Part shown: in pieces, positions 35,337 through 44,816 of the stretch | Numbering within the stretch: the stretch's first letter is position 1 | Layout of the letters: each line of letters opens with the position of its first letter | Source: Salaquimonas pukyongi | GTDB taxonomy: Bacteria; Pseudomonadota; Alphaproteobacteria; Rhizobiales; Rhizobiaceae | Reading direction: 5' to 3' | Assembly: GCF_001953055.1 (NCBI RefSeq) | Contig: NZ_CP019044.1 | Coordinates: forward strand, 1,612,001-1,676,000 | DNA: 64,000 bases | Program-made: the position numbers and the translations under genes | The notes under the pieces: model-generated | Told to the model about the DNA's origin: nothing | The model's database searches: none | Seen by the model: only the letters and a program-made list of their open reading frames with translations

Positions 35337-36356
35337 TTGAGTGACTTGAAAACCTATATCGCAAAGGCTGCCGACGGCAACGCGCTGACCCGCGAGGAAA
35401 CCCAGCAGGCTTTCTCCATCCTGATGTCGGGCGATGCAACGCCTGCCCAGATCGGCGGCTTCCTGATGGCACTTCGCGTTCGCGGTGAAAGCGAAGCCGA
35501 ATTTGCCGGCGCGGTGGAGGCCATGCGTGCAAAAATGCTGTCGGTCGATGCGCCGGTCGATGCCATCGACATTGTCGGCACCGGCGGCGATGCCAAAGGC
35601 TCCCTCAACATTTCGACCGCGACCGCACTGGTGGTTGCCGGCTGCGGGGTCAAGGTCGCCAAGCATGGCAACCGCGCGCTTTCCTCCAAATCGGGCGCTG
35701 CAGACGTATTGGCGGCATTGGGAGTGAACCTTGAACTGTCGCCCGGCCAGATTTCAGACTGCATTGAAGATGCCAATGTCGGCTTCATGTTTGCGCCAGC
35801 CCACCATTCGGCGATGCGCTTTGTCGGCCCGGCCCGCGCCGAACTTGGCACAAGGACGATCTTCAACCTGCTTGGCCCCATGTGCAATCCGGCCCGCGTC
35901 AAGCGTCAGCTTTTGGGCGTCTTTTCTCCCAAATGGCTGATCACCATTGCCAAGGTGCTGGGCGAACTGGGCTCTGAAAAGGTCTGGGTGGTCTATGGCG
36001 ACGGCTATGACGAGATCACGATTACCGGCAAAACCCAGATGGCGAAATTGGAAAACGGCTCCGTCCTGCCGCAGGAGGTGACGCCGGAAGACTTCGGCTT
36101 CAAGGTTCAGCCCGCCGATGCCATCGCCGGCGGCGATGCCCGGTACAATGCCGGCAAGCTTCAGGGGCTTCTCGACGGCGAACCCTCCGCCTATCGTGAC
36201 ATGGTACTGATGAACGCGGCCGCCGCCCTGGTGGTTGCAGATACCGCATCGGACCTTCGCGAGGGTGTGGAAATTGCCGCTGCCGCCGTCGACGAGGGAA
36301 AGGCCAATGCGGCGCTGGCAAGGCTGGTCGCCGTTTCAAACCAGGGCACGGCGTGA
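35337..36356 (+). CDS. trpD: Anthranilate phosphoribosyltransferase
   Basis: A 339-residue enzyme of tryptophan synthesis that attaches the phosphoribosyl group of PRPP to anthranilate. PRPP and Mg motifs [15 protein letters not shown] and [21 protein letters not shown] are visible. The start codon is TTG (TTG AGT GAC TTG) with GGAA eight bases before it. Its stop overlaps the trpC start as TGATG. Confidence 0.97.
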   Translation: MSDLKTYIAKAADGNALTREETQQAFSILMSGDATPAQIGGFLMALRVRGESEAEFAGAVEAMRAKMLSVDAPVDAIDIVGTGGDAKGSLNISTATALVVAGCGVKVAKHGNRALSSKSGAADVLAALGVNLELSPGQISDCIEDANVGFMFAPAHHSAMRFVGPARAELGTRTIFNLLGPMCNPARVKRQLLGVFSPKWLITIAKVLGELGSEKVWVVYGDGYDEITITGKTQMAKLENGSVLPQEVTPEDFGFKVQPADAIAGGDARYNAGKLQGLLDGEPSAYRDMVLMNAAAALVVADTASDLREGVEIAAAAVDEGKANAALARLVAVSNQGTA

Positions 36357-37177
36357 TGGCGGACATCCTGGACAAGATTAAGGCCTACAAGCTCGAGGAA
36401 GTCGCCGCAGCAAAAGCTGCCGTCAGCCTTGAAGGCCTGAAGGAACAGATCGCTGCGGGCGAACCGCCGCGCGGCTTTGTTGATGCCCTGAAGGCAAAGC
36501 TTGACCGTACCGAATATGCGCTGATCGCCGAAATCAAGAAGGCCAGCCCTTCCAAGGGCCTGATCCGCGCAGATTTTGATCCGCCGGCACTGGCTGCAGC
36601 CTACGAGATGGGCGGGGCAGCCTGTCTTTCGGTACTCACCGACCAGCCTTCCTTTCAGGGGAAACCGGAATACCTCACCGCGGCGCGCGCTGCCGTGTCG
36701 CTGCCGGCCCTGCGCAAGGACTTTCTCTACGATCCCTATCAGGTGTTTGAAGCCCGTGCCTGGGGTGCAGACTGCATCCTGATCATCATGGCAAGCGTCG
36801 GGGACGGCCTTGCCCGGGAACTGGAAGAAACGGCCTTCGCACTGGGCATGGACGTCTTGGTTGAAGTGCATGACGAAGCCGAGCTTGAGCGCGCGCTTGC
36901 GCACTTGAAATCCCCGCTGCTCGGCATCAACAACCGCAATCTGAAGACCTTTGAAACCTCCCTGGATACCAGCCGGCGCCTGGCCAAGCTTGTCCCCGAG
37001 GGCAGACTGCTGGTTGGCGAAAGCGGGCTGTTTACCCCTGAAGACCTGGCGCAGATGGCCGAAAGCGGCATTCATACCTTCCTGATTGGCGAGAGCCTGA
37101 TGCGCCAGCAGGACGTGGCGGCTGCGACCCGCAAGCTGCTCAGCGTTCCCCTCGCCGCATCGGGCGGAGCCTGGTAA
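36356..37177 (+). CDS. trpC: Indole-3-glycerol-phosphate synthase
   Basis: A 273-residue TIM-barrel enzyme that closes the indole ring in tryptophan synthesis. Motifs [32 protein letters not shown] and [14 protein letters not shown] are present. It is the monofunctional form, not fused to TrpF. The ATG at 36356 is used; a GTG one codon earlier is possible. Followed two bases later by moaC. Confidence 0.97.
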   Translation: MADILDKIKAYKLEEVAAAKAAVSLEGLKEQIAAGEPPRGFVDALKAKLDRTEYALIAEIKKASPSKGLIRADFDPPALAAAYEMGGAACLSVLTDQPSFQGKPEYLTAARAAVSLPALRKDFLYDPYQVFEARAWGADCILIIMASVGDGLARELEETAFALGMDVLVEVHDEAELERALAHLKSPLLGINNRNLKTFETSLDTSRRLAKLVPEGRLLVGESGLFTPEDLAQMAESGIHTFLIGESLMRQQDVAAATRKLLSVPLAASGGAW

Positions 37178-37179
37178 CC

Positions 37180-37668
37180 ATGGCTGACAAGCTGACCCAT
37201 ATCGATTCTTCCGGCACCGCCCGCATGGTGGATGTCGGCGGCAAGGAAGATACCGAGCGCTTTGCATCGGCCTGCGGCACCATCGCCATGAAGGCCGAAA
37301 CCCTCGACATGATATTGTCCGGCCAGGCCAGGAAGGGCGATGTGCTTGCAACCGCGCGCATTGCCGGCATCATGGCGGCCAAGAAAACCAGCGATCTGAT
37401 CCCGCTTTGCCATCCCCTTGCACTGACCCAGGTCACCGTTGACATCGAAGAGGACCGGGAACTGCCCGGTCTTTCGGTAACGGCAACGGCGCGCCTTAAG
37501 GGCAAGACCGGCGTTGAAATGGAAGCGCTGACCGCCTGTTCGGTCGCTCTCCTGACGGTTTACGACATGGCGAAAGCCGTCGACCGCGGCATGATGATCG
37601 GCAATGTCCGCGTTAGCGAAAAATCCGGCGGCAAGTCAGGCCACTGGAAATCCGGTTCCAGCGGATAA
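37180..37668 (+). CDS. moaC: Cyclic pyranopterin monophosphate synthase
   Basis: A 162-residue enzyme that forms cyclic pyranopterin monophosphate, the first stable intermediate of molybdenum cofactor synthesis. Motifs [18 protein letters not shown] and [20 protein letters not shown] are present. It is in the trpD-trpC-moaC-moeA order conserved in Hyphomicrobiales. Confidence 0.97.
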   Translation: MADKLTHIDSSGTARMVDVGGKEDTERFASACGTIAMKAETLDMILSGQARKGDVLATARIAGIMAAKKTSDLIPLCHPLALTQVTVDIEEDRELPGLSVTATARLKGKTGVEMEALTACSVALLTVYDMAKAVDRGMMIGNVRVSEKSGGKSGHWKSGSSG

Positions 37669-37686
37669 ATCAGGCGGTAAGCGGCC

Positions 37687-38940
37687 TTGGCTGACAACAA
37701 CAACATTCTTCATCAAGGTCTGGTGCCCGCGCAAAAGGCGCTGCAACTGGTTCTGGAAGGTGCGGCAGCCAGGGATTTCGAACCCGTGCTGCTGAAAGAA
37801 ACCAATGGCCGTGTGCTGGCAAGGGACCTTGCCGCCAACCGCACCCAGCCGCCCTTCCCGGCTTCCGCCATGGATGGCTATGCCGTGCGCCATACCGACC
37901 TTTCCCCCTCAAAAACCGTGCTGGAAATCATCGGGGAAGCGGCCGCCGGTCACCCCTTTGCCGGTGAACTGACACCCGGCACGGCGGTCCGCATTTTTAC
38001 CGGTGCACCAGTGCCGGACGGCGCCGACACCATCATCATCCAGGAAAACACCACCCGGAACGGCGACCGCGTTGAAGTGTTGCAGCCCGCCGACAAGGGC
38101 AAGTTCGTGCGCCCTGCCGGGCTCGATTTTGCCCAGGGCGATGTGCTCTTGAAGGCCGGCACGGTCATCGATGCCCAAAGCCTGTCGCTGGCAGCCGCCA
38201 TGAACCATGCCGAACTGCCGGTGTGGAAAAAGCCGGTTGTCGCGGTGCTTGCCACCGGCGATGAACTGGTTTTGCCGGGCGAGCAACTGGGCGAAGGGCA
38301 GATTCTTGCCTCCAATACCTTCGGCATTGCCGCCATCGCCCGCCAAGCCGGCGGCAGCGTGATCGATCTTGGCATCGCAAGGGACACGCTCGATGACCTG
38401 ACGGCACGGATCGGCAAAGCGCTTGACAATGGTGCGGACCTGATCGTTACCACCGGCGGCGCCTCGGTTGGCGACCACGATCTGGTCAAGCCCGCCATGG
38501 AGCATTTCGGTTTCACTTTCTCCTTTGTCAAAATCGCCATGCGGCCCGGCAAGCCGGTCATGTTCGGCAAAGCCAGGATTGGCGGCAAGGAACGCCGCTT
38601 TCTGGGCCTGGCCGGCAACCCCGTTTCAAGCCTGGTTTCCGGCCACATCTTCATGCGCCCGCTGATCCGCCTGCTGGGCGGATACGATGCAGCAACGGTG
38701 ATGCCGGTTTCCGGCAAACTGGAAGTTGCAATGGGGCAAAACGACGAGCGCGAGGATTACATCAGGGCAACTGCCCGCCGCAACGCCGATGGCAAACTGC
38801 TGGTCGCGCCCTTTCCCAAGCAGGACTCCTCCATGCTGGCCACGCTTTCAAAGGCCGATTGCCTGATCATCCGGCCGGTTCATGCACCGCCAGCGGCGGT
38901 GGGGGACGGTGTCCCGGTGATCCTGCTGCGCAATGTCTGA
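37687..38940 (+). CDS. moeA: Molybdopterin molybdenumtransferase
   Basis: A 417-residue enzyme that inserts molybdate into adenylated molybdopterin. Signatures are PASAMDGYAVR, TGDELVLPGEQL, the MPT-binding loop TTGGASVGDHDLV and LAGNPVSS. The start is a TTG at 37687 (TTGGCTGACAAC), 18 bases after moaC. In many relatives lexA comes next; here an MscS gene does. Confidence 0.96.
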   Translation: MADNNNILHQGLVPAQKALQLVLEGAAARDFEPVLLKETNGRVLARDLAANRTQPPFPASAMDGYAVRHTDLSPSKTVLEIIGEAAAGHPFAGELTPGTAVRIFTGAPVPDGADTIIIQENTTRNGDRVEVLQPADKGKFVRPAGLDFAQGDVLLKAGTVIDAQSLSLAAAMNHAELPVWKKPVVAVLATGDELVLPGEQLGEGQILASNTFGIAAIARQAGGSVIDLGIARDTLDDLTARIGKALDNGADLIVTTGGASVGDHDLVKPAMEHFGFTFSFVKIAMRPGKPVMFGKARIGGKERRFLGLAGNPVSSLVSGHIFMRPLIRLLGGYDAATVMPVSGKLEVAMGQNDEREDYIRATARRNADGKLLVAPFPKQDSSMLATLSKADCLIIRPVHAPPAAVGDGVPVILLRNV

Positions 38941-39040
38941 ACAGGCGCGTCTTCCTTGCCATGCAAGGCCGGTTTGACAGGCGGCCCAATTCCGCGTTGA
39001 TTGGGTCAGGAATGCCACCGGTCAGTTGCCAGGGAGTTAC

Positions 39041-40390
39041 ATGGAAACCGCACTGCTTGCGATCCAACTGAAGCTGAAATCGCTCTGGTTCTATCTCTAT
39101 ACGCCCTGGACCGTCTATCAGGTCGCCATCGTTGTCGCCTGCTTCCTGCTTGCCCGCAGCGCCGCGCGCCTGATCGAACCCCGAATGGAGGAATGGGCGC
39201 GCACCATCAAGGGCAATCCCGACCTGCTGCGGGTCCTGGCGGCCCTGATGCGGCGGCTTACCTGGGTGTTTTTCATTCCCATGGCCTGGGTCTCGGCCAT
39301 TCTTATCAGGCAATACACCTGGCCTTCGCGGGCCTGGATCGTGGATGTGTCGGTCAAGCTTGCCGCCGCCTGGCTGATCATCGCTGTCCTCTCACGCATC
39401 ATTCGCAGCCGGTTTTTCGCCCGCACAGTGACCATTGTCGGCTGGTCGATTGCCGCCCTGAGCCTGACCAATACCTTCGGCACGGTCATGCTGGCGCTCG
39501 ATTCCTTTGCCTTCAACCTTGGCGAATTCCGCCTTTCGGCGTTTGCCGTCATCAAGGGCATCGTGCTGCTGGTCGGGCTGATCTGGCTGGCCTCGCTGCT
39601 GGGCAATTTCGTCGATGCCCGCATTCAGCGGGTCGAGGATTTGACCCCTTCGCTGCGGGTTCTGACTGGCAAGGTGGTCAAGATCACGCTGATGATTGTC
39701 GCCGTGGCCGCCGCCCTGTCGGCCATTGGCCTTGATCTGACGGCGCTTACCGTCTTTTCAGGAGCCGTGGGCGTGGGCATCGGTTTCGGCCTGCAGAAAG
39801 TCGTCTCCAACTTCATCTCCGGCATCATCATCCTGCTCGACAAGTCGATCAAACCCGGCGACACAATTTCCCTTGGCGAAACCTTCGGCTGGATCCGCGA
39901 ATTGCGCGCCCGGTTTGTCTCCGTCGTTACCCGAGACGGCAAGGAATTCCTCATTCCCAATGAGGATTTCATCACCCAGCAGGTGGTCAACTGGTCGTTT
40001 TCCGATGATCTGGTACGCCTCGATGTGCCCTTCGGCGTATCCTATGACAGCGACCCCCATGAGGTGACCCGCGTAGCACTGTCCTGTCTTGAAGACCTCG
40101 ACCGCGTTTCCAAGCTGAAAAAACCGGTGTGCTGGATGACGGAATTCGGCGATTCCTCGATCAACTTCGTGCTGCGCTTCTGGATTCGCGATCCCCAGAA
40201 CGGGCTGACCAACATCCGCGGAACCGTTTTGCTGTCGCTGTGGGACAAATTGAAGGAAGCGGACATTGCCATCCCCTTCCCTCATCGCGAGGTGATTTTC
40301 AGAACCCCGCTGGAAGTTGCTTCCAGCGGCCAGAAGAATGCCCCACGCCCACAGCCCCGCCGCAAGTCAGCGGCAAAAGGCGATACCTGA
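39041..40390 (+). CDS. Mechanosensitive ion channel (MscS family)
   Basis: A 449-residue inner-membrane channel that opens under membrane tension and relieves osmotic shock. About five to six N-terminal helices precede the MscS pore helix and beta domain: LTVFSGAVGVGIGFGLQKVV then ILLDKSIKPGDTISLGETFG. The C-terminal tail is Lys/Arg/Pro-rich. AGGGAG four bases before the ATG at 39041 supports that start over one 15 bases upstream. Confidence 0.94.
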   Translation: METALLAIQLKLKSLWFYLYTPWTVYQVAIVVACFLLARSAARLIEPRMEEWARTIKGNPDLLRVLAALMRRLTWVFFIPMAWVSAILIRQYTWPSRAWIVDVSVKLAAAWLIIAVLSRIIRSRFFARTVTIVGWSIAALSLTNTFGTVMLALDSFAFNLGEFRLSAFAVIKGIVLLVGLIWLASLLGNFVDARIQRVEDLTPSLRVLTGKVVKITLMIVAVAAALSAIGLDLTALTVFSGAVGVGIGFGLQKVVSNFISGIIILLDKSIKPGDTISLGETFGWIRELRARFVSVVTRDGKEFLIPNEDFITQQVVNWSFSDDLVRLDVPFGVSYDSDPHEVTRVALSCLEDLDRVSKLKKPVCWMTEFGDSSINFVLRFWIRDPQNGLTNIRGTVLLSLWDKLKEADIAIPFPHREVIFRTPLEVASSGQKNAPRPQPRRKSAAKGDT

Positions 40391-40400
40391 TAGCAGGGGT

Positions 40401-41093
40401 TTATTCGGCGGGCGAAAGCGTGCCGGGCTGCGCCACCGCATCGACACTGCGGCTTGCCGGGCTGGAAAGCGCATTGTCCAGCGCATAGGCGCGCAAGGTG
40501 ACCGGTTCGCGAATGCCCCGGTCGATGTCATCCACCTGCCAGATTGCCGAAAGCATGGCATTGTGGACCTTTTTCGAGTTGTCCATCGTCGTGTGAATCT
40601 GGCCAAAGACGTGATTATTGGTCACCACCGCCTTCTGCCCCCTGGTGACGGGCAACAACCCGTAAACGGGAAACAGCGAATAGAAATTTTCCGCCCACAT
40701 CACACCCTCCGGCACCGTGCCGACGGGGCCTGGAATGTCGATCAGGCCGAGATAGGAAACCTTGACCCCTTCCTTGCGTAACTGGGCTGCCGTGGTAATC
40801 GCCGCCAGCGCACCCATGGAATGGCCCAGCAGCGCCACAGACCGCGGCTTGCGCTTGCGGATATCGGCAAGTGCTCCCACCGCATTCTGCCAGCGATAGA
40901 CATCGGCATGAATGCCGCTTTCGCGGATCTTGTCGCGCAGATCGTCCATCCCCTGGCTGAAAGTCAGCCGGTCCGCCACGAAGGAGAAATCGCCCGCACC
41001 GCGAAACAGATAGACCTCCACTGCCTGTGCCGGCACAAAGGCCGACATCAGCGCAGAGGCGGCAAACAGGATACGCAATACTGGCTTGATCAT
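40401..41093 (-). CDS. Secreted alpha/beta-hydrolase-like protein
   Basis: A 230-residue protein with signal peptide (ILFAASALMSAFVPAQA, cut after residue ~24). The body has an alpha/beta-hydrolase-like nucleophile elbow ALLGHSMGALAAI, and a later NHVFGQIHT segment could supply a His. The probable acid residue cannot be named by eye. It may act on lipids or peptides in the periplasm. It converges with the MscS gene (10 bases between stops). Confidence 0.78.
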   Translation of the reverse strand: MIKPVLRILFAASALMSAFVPAQAVEVYLFRGAGDFSFVADRLTFSQGMDDLRDKIRESGIHADVYRWQNAVGALADIRKRKPRSVALLGHSMGALAAITTAAQLRKEGVKVSYLGLIDIPGPVGTVPEGVMWAENFYSLFPVYGLLPVTRGQKAVVTNNHVFGQIHTTMDNSKKVHNAMLSAIWQVDDIDRGIREPVTLRAYALDNALSSPASRSVDAVAQPGTLSPAE

Positions 41094-41254
41094 TTCCCCA
41101 CTCCGGATTTTTGTGCTGCCGACCTAGCCAGCCGAAACTGTCTAAAATCGGGCAGAAATAAATCATGCCCTGTTAGGGTTAAGTGCAGCCAAACAAAGGT
41201 GGTTAGCAGCCGGTTAACGCCAGCGGCCCGGCCGCGCGTTGCTCAGGTGTTGAG

Positions 41255-41434
41255 TCAGAGGGCAGACAGCCTGCGCAAATCCGCCAGCGTTGAAACGCCC
41301 AGCTGCATCATGTTGTTGGCAAGGTCGGTGGCAAGAATATGGCTGACATGGTCAGCGCCTGCTTCGCCATGGGCGGCAACACCGTAAAGATAGGGCCGGC
41401 CGGCAAGAACGAAATCGGCGCCATCGCCTATGAC
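41255..41434 (-). pseudogene. C-terminal remnant of FMN alpha-hydroxyacid oxidase (LldD/glycolate-oxidase type)
   Basis: Minus-strand translation from about 41428 reads GDGADFVLAGRPYLYGVAAHGEAGADHV and continues to a stop at 41257-41255. This matches the last ~57 residues of FMN-dependent L-lactate dehydrogenase/hydroxyacid oxidases (GADFV-x-x-GRP-x-LYG, HGEAG, a final ADLR). There is no start codon and no trace of the other ~320 residues: the adjacent MDR gene ends immediately upstream. The bulk of the gene has been deleted. Confidence 0.8.
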
Positions 41435-42474
41435 CTGCCCGGCACCAGCAATACCTTGCCGGTATTTTCACCGGCAAGAAGTCCTGGCAGTTCCTTCAGG
41501 GCGTCCCCAAGCGCCACCCGGGCAGAAACCTGCGTTTGCCAGGCACCGCTGGCAAAGCGCCGTTGAACGGCGCGGGTCGTCTTCATCTTGGTCAACAGCG
41601 AGGTACTGCCAAGCCAGGTGACAAGCCAGAAGCCTTCAATCTGTTTGCGCATGAAGATGAACTGGCCGGGCTCCCTGACGGTGGTCGGTTCATCGGTCAA
41701 CCGGCCATAGATCACCCAGCGCGCATCGCGGCCCATCGCATCGAATATTTCCGCCGAAACAGGCCCCGTCACCGCGTCGAGAAACAGGACCGGCTTTTCT
41801 GCCTTGCACAATGCTGCAAATTCCCGGGCAAAAGCCTTCGTTTCGCTGTTGAGTACATGGGCAGCGCCCAGTTCCTTCAAAGGGCCGATCTGGCTGTCTC
41901 GGCGCACCACGCCGATGGCGCTATAACCCTCATCGCGGGCAAGGCCAGCCATCAGCTTGCACAACTGGCTGGCCGCCGCCGACATGACGAACGCCTTTGA
42001 CCCCGACCGCTTGACCATGTCGAACATCGCATAGGCCGTCAGCGGGTTGACGATCATTGCCGCACCATCCTCGTCGCGCACATCCTTGCGCAAGGCAATG
42101 CAAGTCGCCGCATCGGCCAGTACGTAAGGTGCCCAACTGCCCGAGCTTCGCGCCACGAACGCGACCCGCTTGCCCTTCATCATGGCGGCCATAAACCCGC
42201 CGCCGGAAGCAACCACATCGCCGACGGCTTCAAATCCCGCCGGCTGGCCCTTGATGCGCGGCTGGCCATAGCTGCCCTGAATGAACATCACATCGGACGG
42301 ATTGACCGACGAACAGCGCATCTTCACCAGCACCTGTCCTTTGCGCGGACGGGGCACATCGACTTCTTTATAGGCAAGAAACGGCGCAAGGCTTTTCGGC
42401 GAATAGCTTGCCGGCTTGTCCGAAAACCCGTCCTGCTTGAGCACCAGTGCCTTCATCCGTTCAGGCAGCGTCAT
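41428..42474 (-). CDS. MDR/zinc-type alcohol dehydrogenase-like oxidoreductase
   Basis: A 348-residue medium-chain oxidoreductase of the quinone-oxidoreductase/enoyl-reductase group (VNPSDVMFIQGSYG, AGFEAVGDVVASGGG, MSAAASQLCKLMAGLA). The usual glycine-rich NADPH loop is not the classical GxGxxG. The ATG at 42474 has GGGGAG six bases upstream; an ATG two codons before leaves no spacing. It may act on an acyl-CoA-like or other unsaturated substrate, given the neighbouring acyl-CoA dehydrogenase, but this is inference. Confidence 0.85.
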   Translation of the reverse strand: MTLPERMKALVLKQDGFSDKPASYSPKSLAPFLAYKEVDVPRPRKGQVLVKMRCSSVNPSDVMFIQGSYGQPRIKGQPAGFEAVGDVVASGGGFMAAMMKGKRVAFVARSSGSWAPYVLADAATCIALRKDVRDEDGAAMIVNPLTAYAMFDMVKRSGSKAFVMSAAASQLCKLMAGLARDEGYSAIGVVRRDSQIGPLKELGAAHVLNSETKAFAREFAALCKAEKPVLFLDAVTGPVSAEIFDAMGRDARWVIYGRLTDEPTTVREPGQFIFMRKQIEGFWLVTWLGSTSLLTKMKTTRAVQRRFASGAWQTQVSARVALGDALKELPGLLAGENTGKVLLVPGRS

Positions 42475-42512
42475 TGCCATCTCCCCTGACCATCCTTTTT
42501 GTGGCGTCCTTC

Positions 42513-43742
42513 TTAGAACTTTTCCTGGCTGTATTTCTTCAGTTCCGTACGCGCCACCTGCCGCCGGTGCACCGCGTCCGGCCCGTCGGCAAGCCGCAGC
42601 GTGCGCACATGCTTCCAGGAATGAGCGAGCGTCGTATCCTGGGAAATTCCCTGTGCCCCATGGACCTGCACCGCCTCATCGATGACTTTCAGCGCCATCA
42701 GCGGCGCCACCACCTTGATCTGTGATATCCATGGCGCAGCAGCGCGCGCATCGCCCTGATCCATCATCCAAGCCGCCTTCAGGCACAGCAATCTGGCCTG
42801 TTCGATTTCCATGCGGCAATTGGCGATGATGTCGTAATTGGCGCCCAGATGGGCAATCGGCTTGCCGAAAGCCTCGCGCTGAAGCGAGCGCCGGCACATC
42901 AGTTCAAGCGCATTTTCGGCCTGCCCGATCGCCCGCATGCAGTGATGGATGCGCCCCGGCCCAAGCCGGCCCTGGGCGATTTCAAATCCGCGCCCCTCGC
43001 CCAGCAACAGGTTTTCAGCCGGGACCCGCACATCCTTGAAGCGGATATGCAGATGGCCGTGCGGCGCATCGTCCATGCCGTAGACTGCCATAGGCCGCAG
43101 CTTTTCAATGCCCTTGGAAGCCGCATCGACCAGTATCATCGAGTGCTGCTGATGGCGGGAGCGGCCCTCACTGGGCGTGTGCACCATGACGATGTAAACC
43201 GCGCAGCGCGGATCGCCTGCCCCCGATGACCACCATTTTTCGCCGTTAAGCACATACGCATCGCCATCCCTGATGCAGGACATGGCAATGTTGGTGGCGT
43301 CCGACGAGGCAACGTCAGGCTCCGTCATCAGATAGGCTGAGCGGATTTCGCCTTCGAGCAGTGGCGCGAGCCATTTTTCCTTGTGATCGGGGCTGCCATA
43401 GCGCTCGAGCACTTCCATATTGCCGGTATCGGGCGCATTGCAGTTGAAAACCTCGGCGGCTAGATGGGATTTCCCCATTTCCTCGGCAAGATAGGCATAT
43501 TCCACCGTTGTCAGCCCGTAGCCCCTTTGCGAATCGGTAAGCCAGAAGTTCCAAAGCCCGCGCTTTTTCGCCGTTGCCTTCAAGCCTTCCAGAATCTCTT
43601 TCTGGCGCTCCGTGTAGGCCCAGCGGTCACCCTTTTCCACCTCGGCCAGAAACTCCGCGTCCAGCGGCCTGATCTCGTCGGCGATCATGCCCGCCACCTG
43701 TTCATGGATCGGTTTCAGCCGTTCCGTCATTCCAAGGTCCAT
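42513..43742 (-). CDS. Acyl-CoA dehydrogenase (ACAD10/11- and LvaC-like)
   Basis: A 409-residue flavoprotein. FAD and substrate segments are visible: AYLMTEPDVASSDATNI, YVLNGEKWWSSGAGD, GRLGPGRIHHCMRAIG and the C-terminal QVHGAQGISQDTTLA. By eye the base that is Glu in MCAD falls on the Asp of RLADGPDAVHRR, as in the ACAD10/11-type subgroup that acts on 4-hydroxyacyl-CoA derivatives. The ATG at 43742 has GGAGG six bases upstream; a longer frame to 43787 is rejected. Divergent from an SDR gene. Confidence 0.92.
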   Translation of the reverse strand: MDLGMTERLKPIHEQVAGMIADEIRPLDAEFLAEVEKGDRWAYTERQKEILEGLKATAKKRGLWNFWLTDSQRGYGLTTVEYAYLAEEMGKSHLAAEVFNCNAPDTGNMEVLERYGSPDHKEKWLAPLLEGEIRSAYLMTEPDVASSDATNIAMSCIRDGDAYVLNGEKWWSSGAGDPRCAVYIVMVHTPSEGRSRHQQHSMILVDAASKGIEKLRPMAVYGMDDAPHGHLHIRFKDVRVPAENLLLGEGRGFEIAQGRLGPGRIHHCMRAIGQAENALELMCRRSLQREAFGKPIAHLGANYDIIANCRMEIEQARLLCLKAAWMMDQGDARAAAPWISQIKVVAPLMALKVIDEAVQVHGAQGISQDTTLAHSWKHVRTLRLADGPDAVHRRQVARTELKKYSQEKF

Positions 43743-43801
43743 CAAAACCCTCCTGCAGACAGCCTGCACCTGCAAAGCTGTAAACAACCTCTATTGTCCC
43801 C

Positions 43802-43818
43802 TTTACGTAACAGGTAAA
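43802..43818. promoter_or_regulatory. Candidate operator TTTAC-N7-GTAAA
   Basis: TTTACGTAACAGGTAAA lies in the 144-base gap between the divergent acyl-CoA dehydrogenase and SDR genes, with an embedded TTACGTAA palindrome. It could bind a regulator of the two genes. No regulator gene is adjacent. Confidence 0.35.
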
Positions 43819-43886
43819 ATCGGTCCCTACTAGCGCCATCCCGGCCCGGCCGGAAACCCCGGCGGGTTCGATGCAAAGGAAATCCG

Positions 43887-44726
43887 ATGACCATCTGTGA
43901 AAGGCTGTTTTCGCTCGACGGAAAAGTGGCTCTGGTAACCGGCGGCGCCAGCGGCATAGGCCGCATGATCGCAACCGCGCTGGTGGAGGCTGGCGCCAAA
44001 GTCATGATCGCATCCCGCAAAACCGAAGAATGCGAAAAAGTGGCTGAGGCGCTCAACGCCCTGGCAAAGGAAACAGGCTGCGGCGGGTCGGCGGAAGGCT
44101 TCGGCGGCGATGTGGCAACCCGGGATGGCGTGCTTGCCCTTGTGCAAGAAGTCAAGCACCGCACGGATACCCTCCACATCCTGTTCAACAATGCCGGCAC
44201 CACCTGGGGCGAACCCGTTGACACCTTTCCCTATGAAGCGTGGAGCCGGGTATTCGACGTCAACGTCACCGGCCTGTTCAACCTGACGCGCGAACTGCTG
44301 CCGCTGCTGGAAAAATCTGCATCCGCACAAGACCCTGCCCGCGTCGTGAACATCGGTTCGGTCATGGGTTCGTCCCCCTATGGCGATGGCGCCTATTCCT
44401 ATGCCGCCTCCAAGGCAGCCGTGCATCATCTCACCCGCATTCTCGGCAAGGAACTTGCTCACCGCCACATCACTTTCAACGCCTTCGCACCAGGCCCTTT
44501 TCCCTCGAAGATGACCGCCTTTGCCACGGGTTCGCGGGAAAAGGCGGAAGTTACCGGAAAGTCGGTGCCGCTTGGACGCATCGGCAGGCCCGATGACATC
44601 GCTGCCGCGACCCTCTATCTGTGCGGTCCCGGAGGGAGTTACGTAACGGGCGCTATTCTTCCCATCGATGGCGGCGTTCATGTCACAACGGGTCCGGACC
44701 TGTTTGAAGAAGCAGCCAGCATGTAG
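43887..44726 (+). CDS. Short-chain dehydrogenase/reductase (SDR)
   Basis: A 279-residue NAD(P)-dependent SDR. The cofactor loop TGGASGIG, the NNAG motif, catalytic Ser (NIGSVMGSS) and YxxxK (YSYAASKAAV) are all present. The sequence resembles classical SDRs related to 3-oxoacyl-ACP reductase. It begins a plus-strand pair with the next SDR and faces the acyl-CoA dehydrogenase. Confidence 0.93.
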   Translation: MTICERLFSLDGKVALVTGGASGIGRMIATALVEAGAKVMIASRKTEECEKVAEALNALAKETGCGGSAEGFGGDVATRDGVLALVQEVKHRTDTLHILFNNAGTTWGEPVDTFPYEAWSRVFDVNVTGLFNLTRELLPLLEKSASAQDPARVVNIGSVMGSSPYGDGAYSYAASKAAVHHLTRILGKELAHRHITFNAFAPGPFPSKMTAFATGSREKAEVTGKSVPLGRIGRPDDIAAATLYLCGPGGSYVTGAILPIDGGVHVTTGPDLFEEAASM

Positions 44727-44750
44727 GTTGGACCATCGGCAGAAAACGCC

Positions 44751-44780
44751 TTGCTCGCGCCGAAAATATGCACGCTATAA
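44751..44780 (+). promoter_or_regulatory. Candidate promoter for the second SDR gene
   Basis: TTGCTC (44751-44756) and CTATAA (44775-44780) are 18 bases apart and lie 37 bases before the next ATG, which has AAGAGG ten bases upstream. The second SDR gene may thus have its own start of transcription. Confidence 0.42.
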
Positions 44781-44816
44781 GCAAATAATTTCAAATCTTT
44801 AAGAGGTTTTCTTCAC

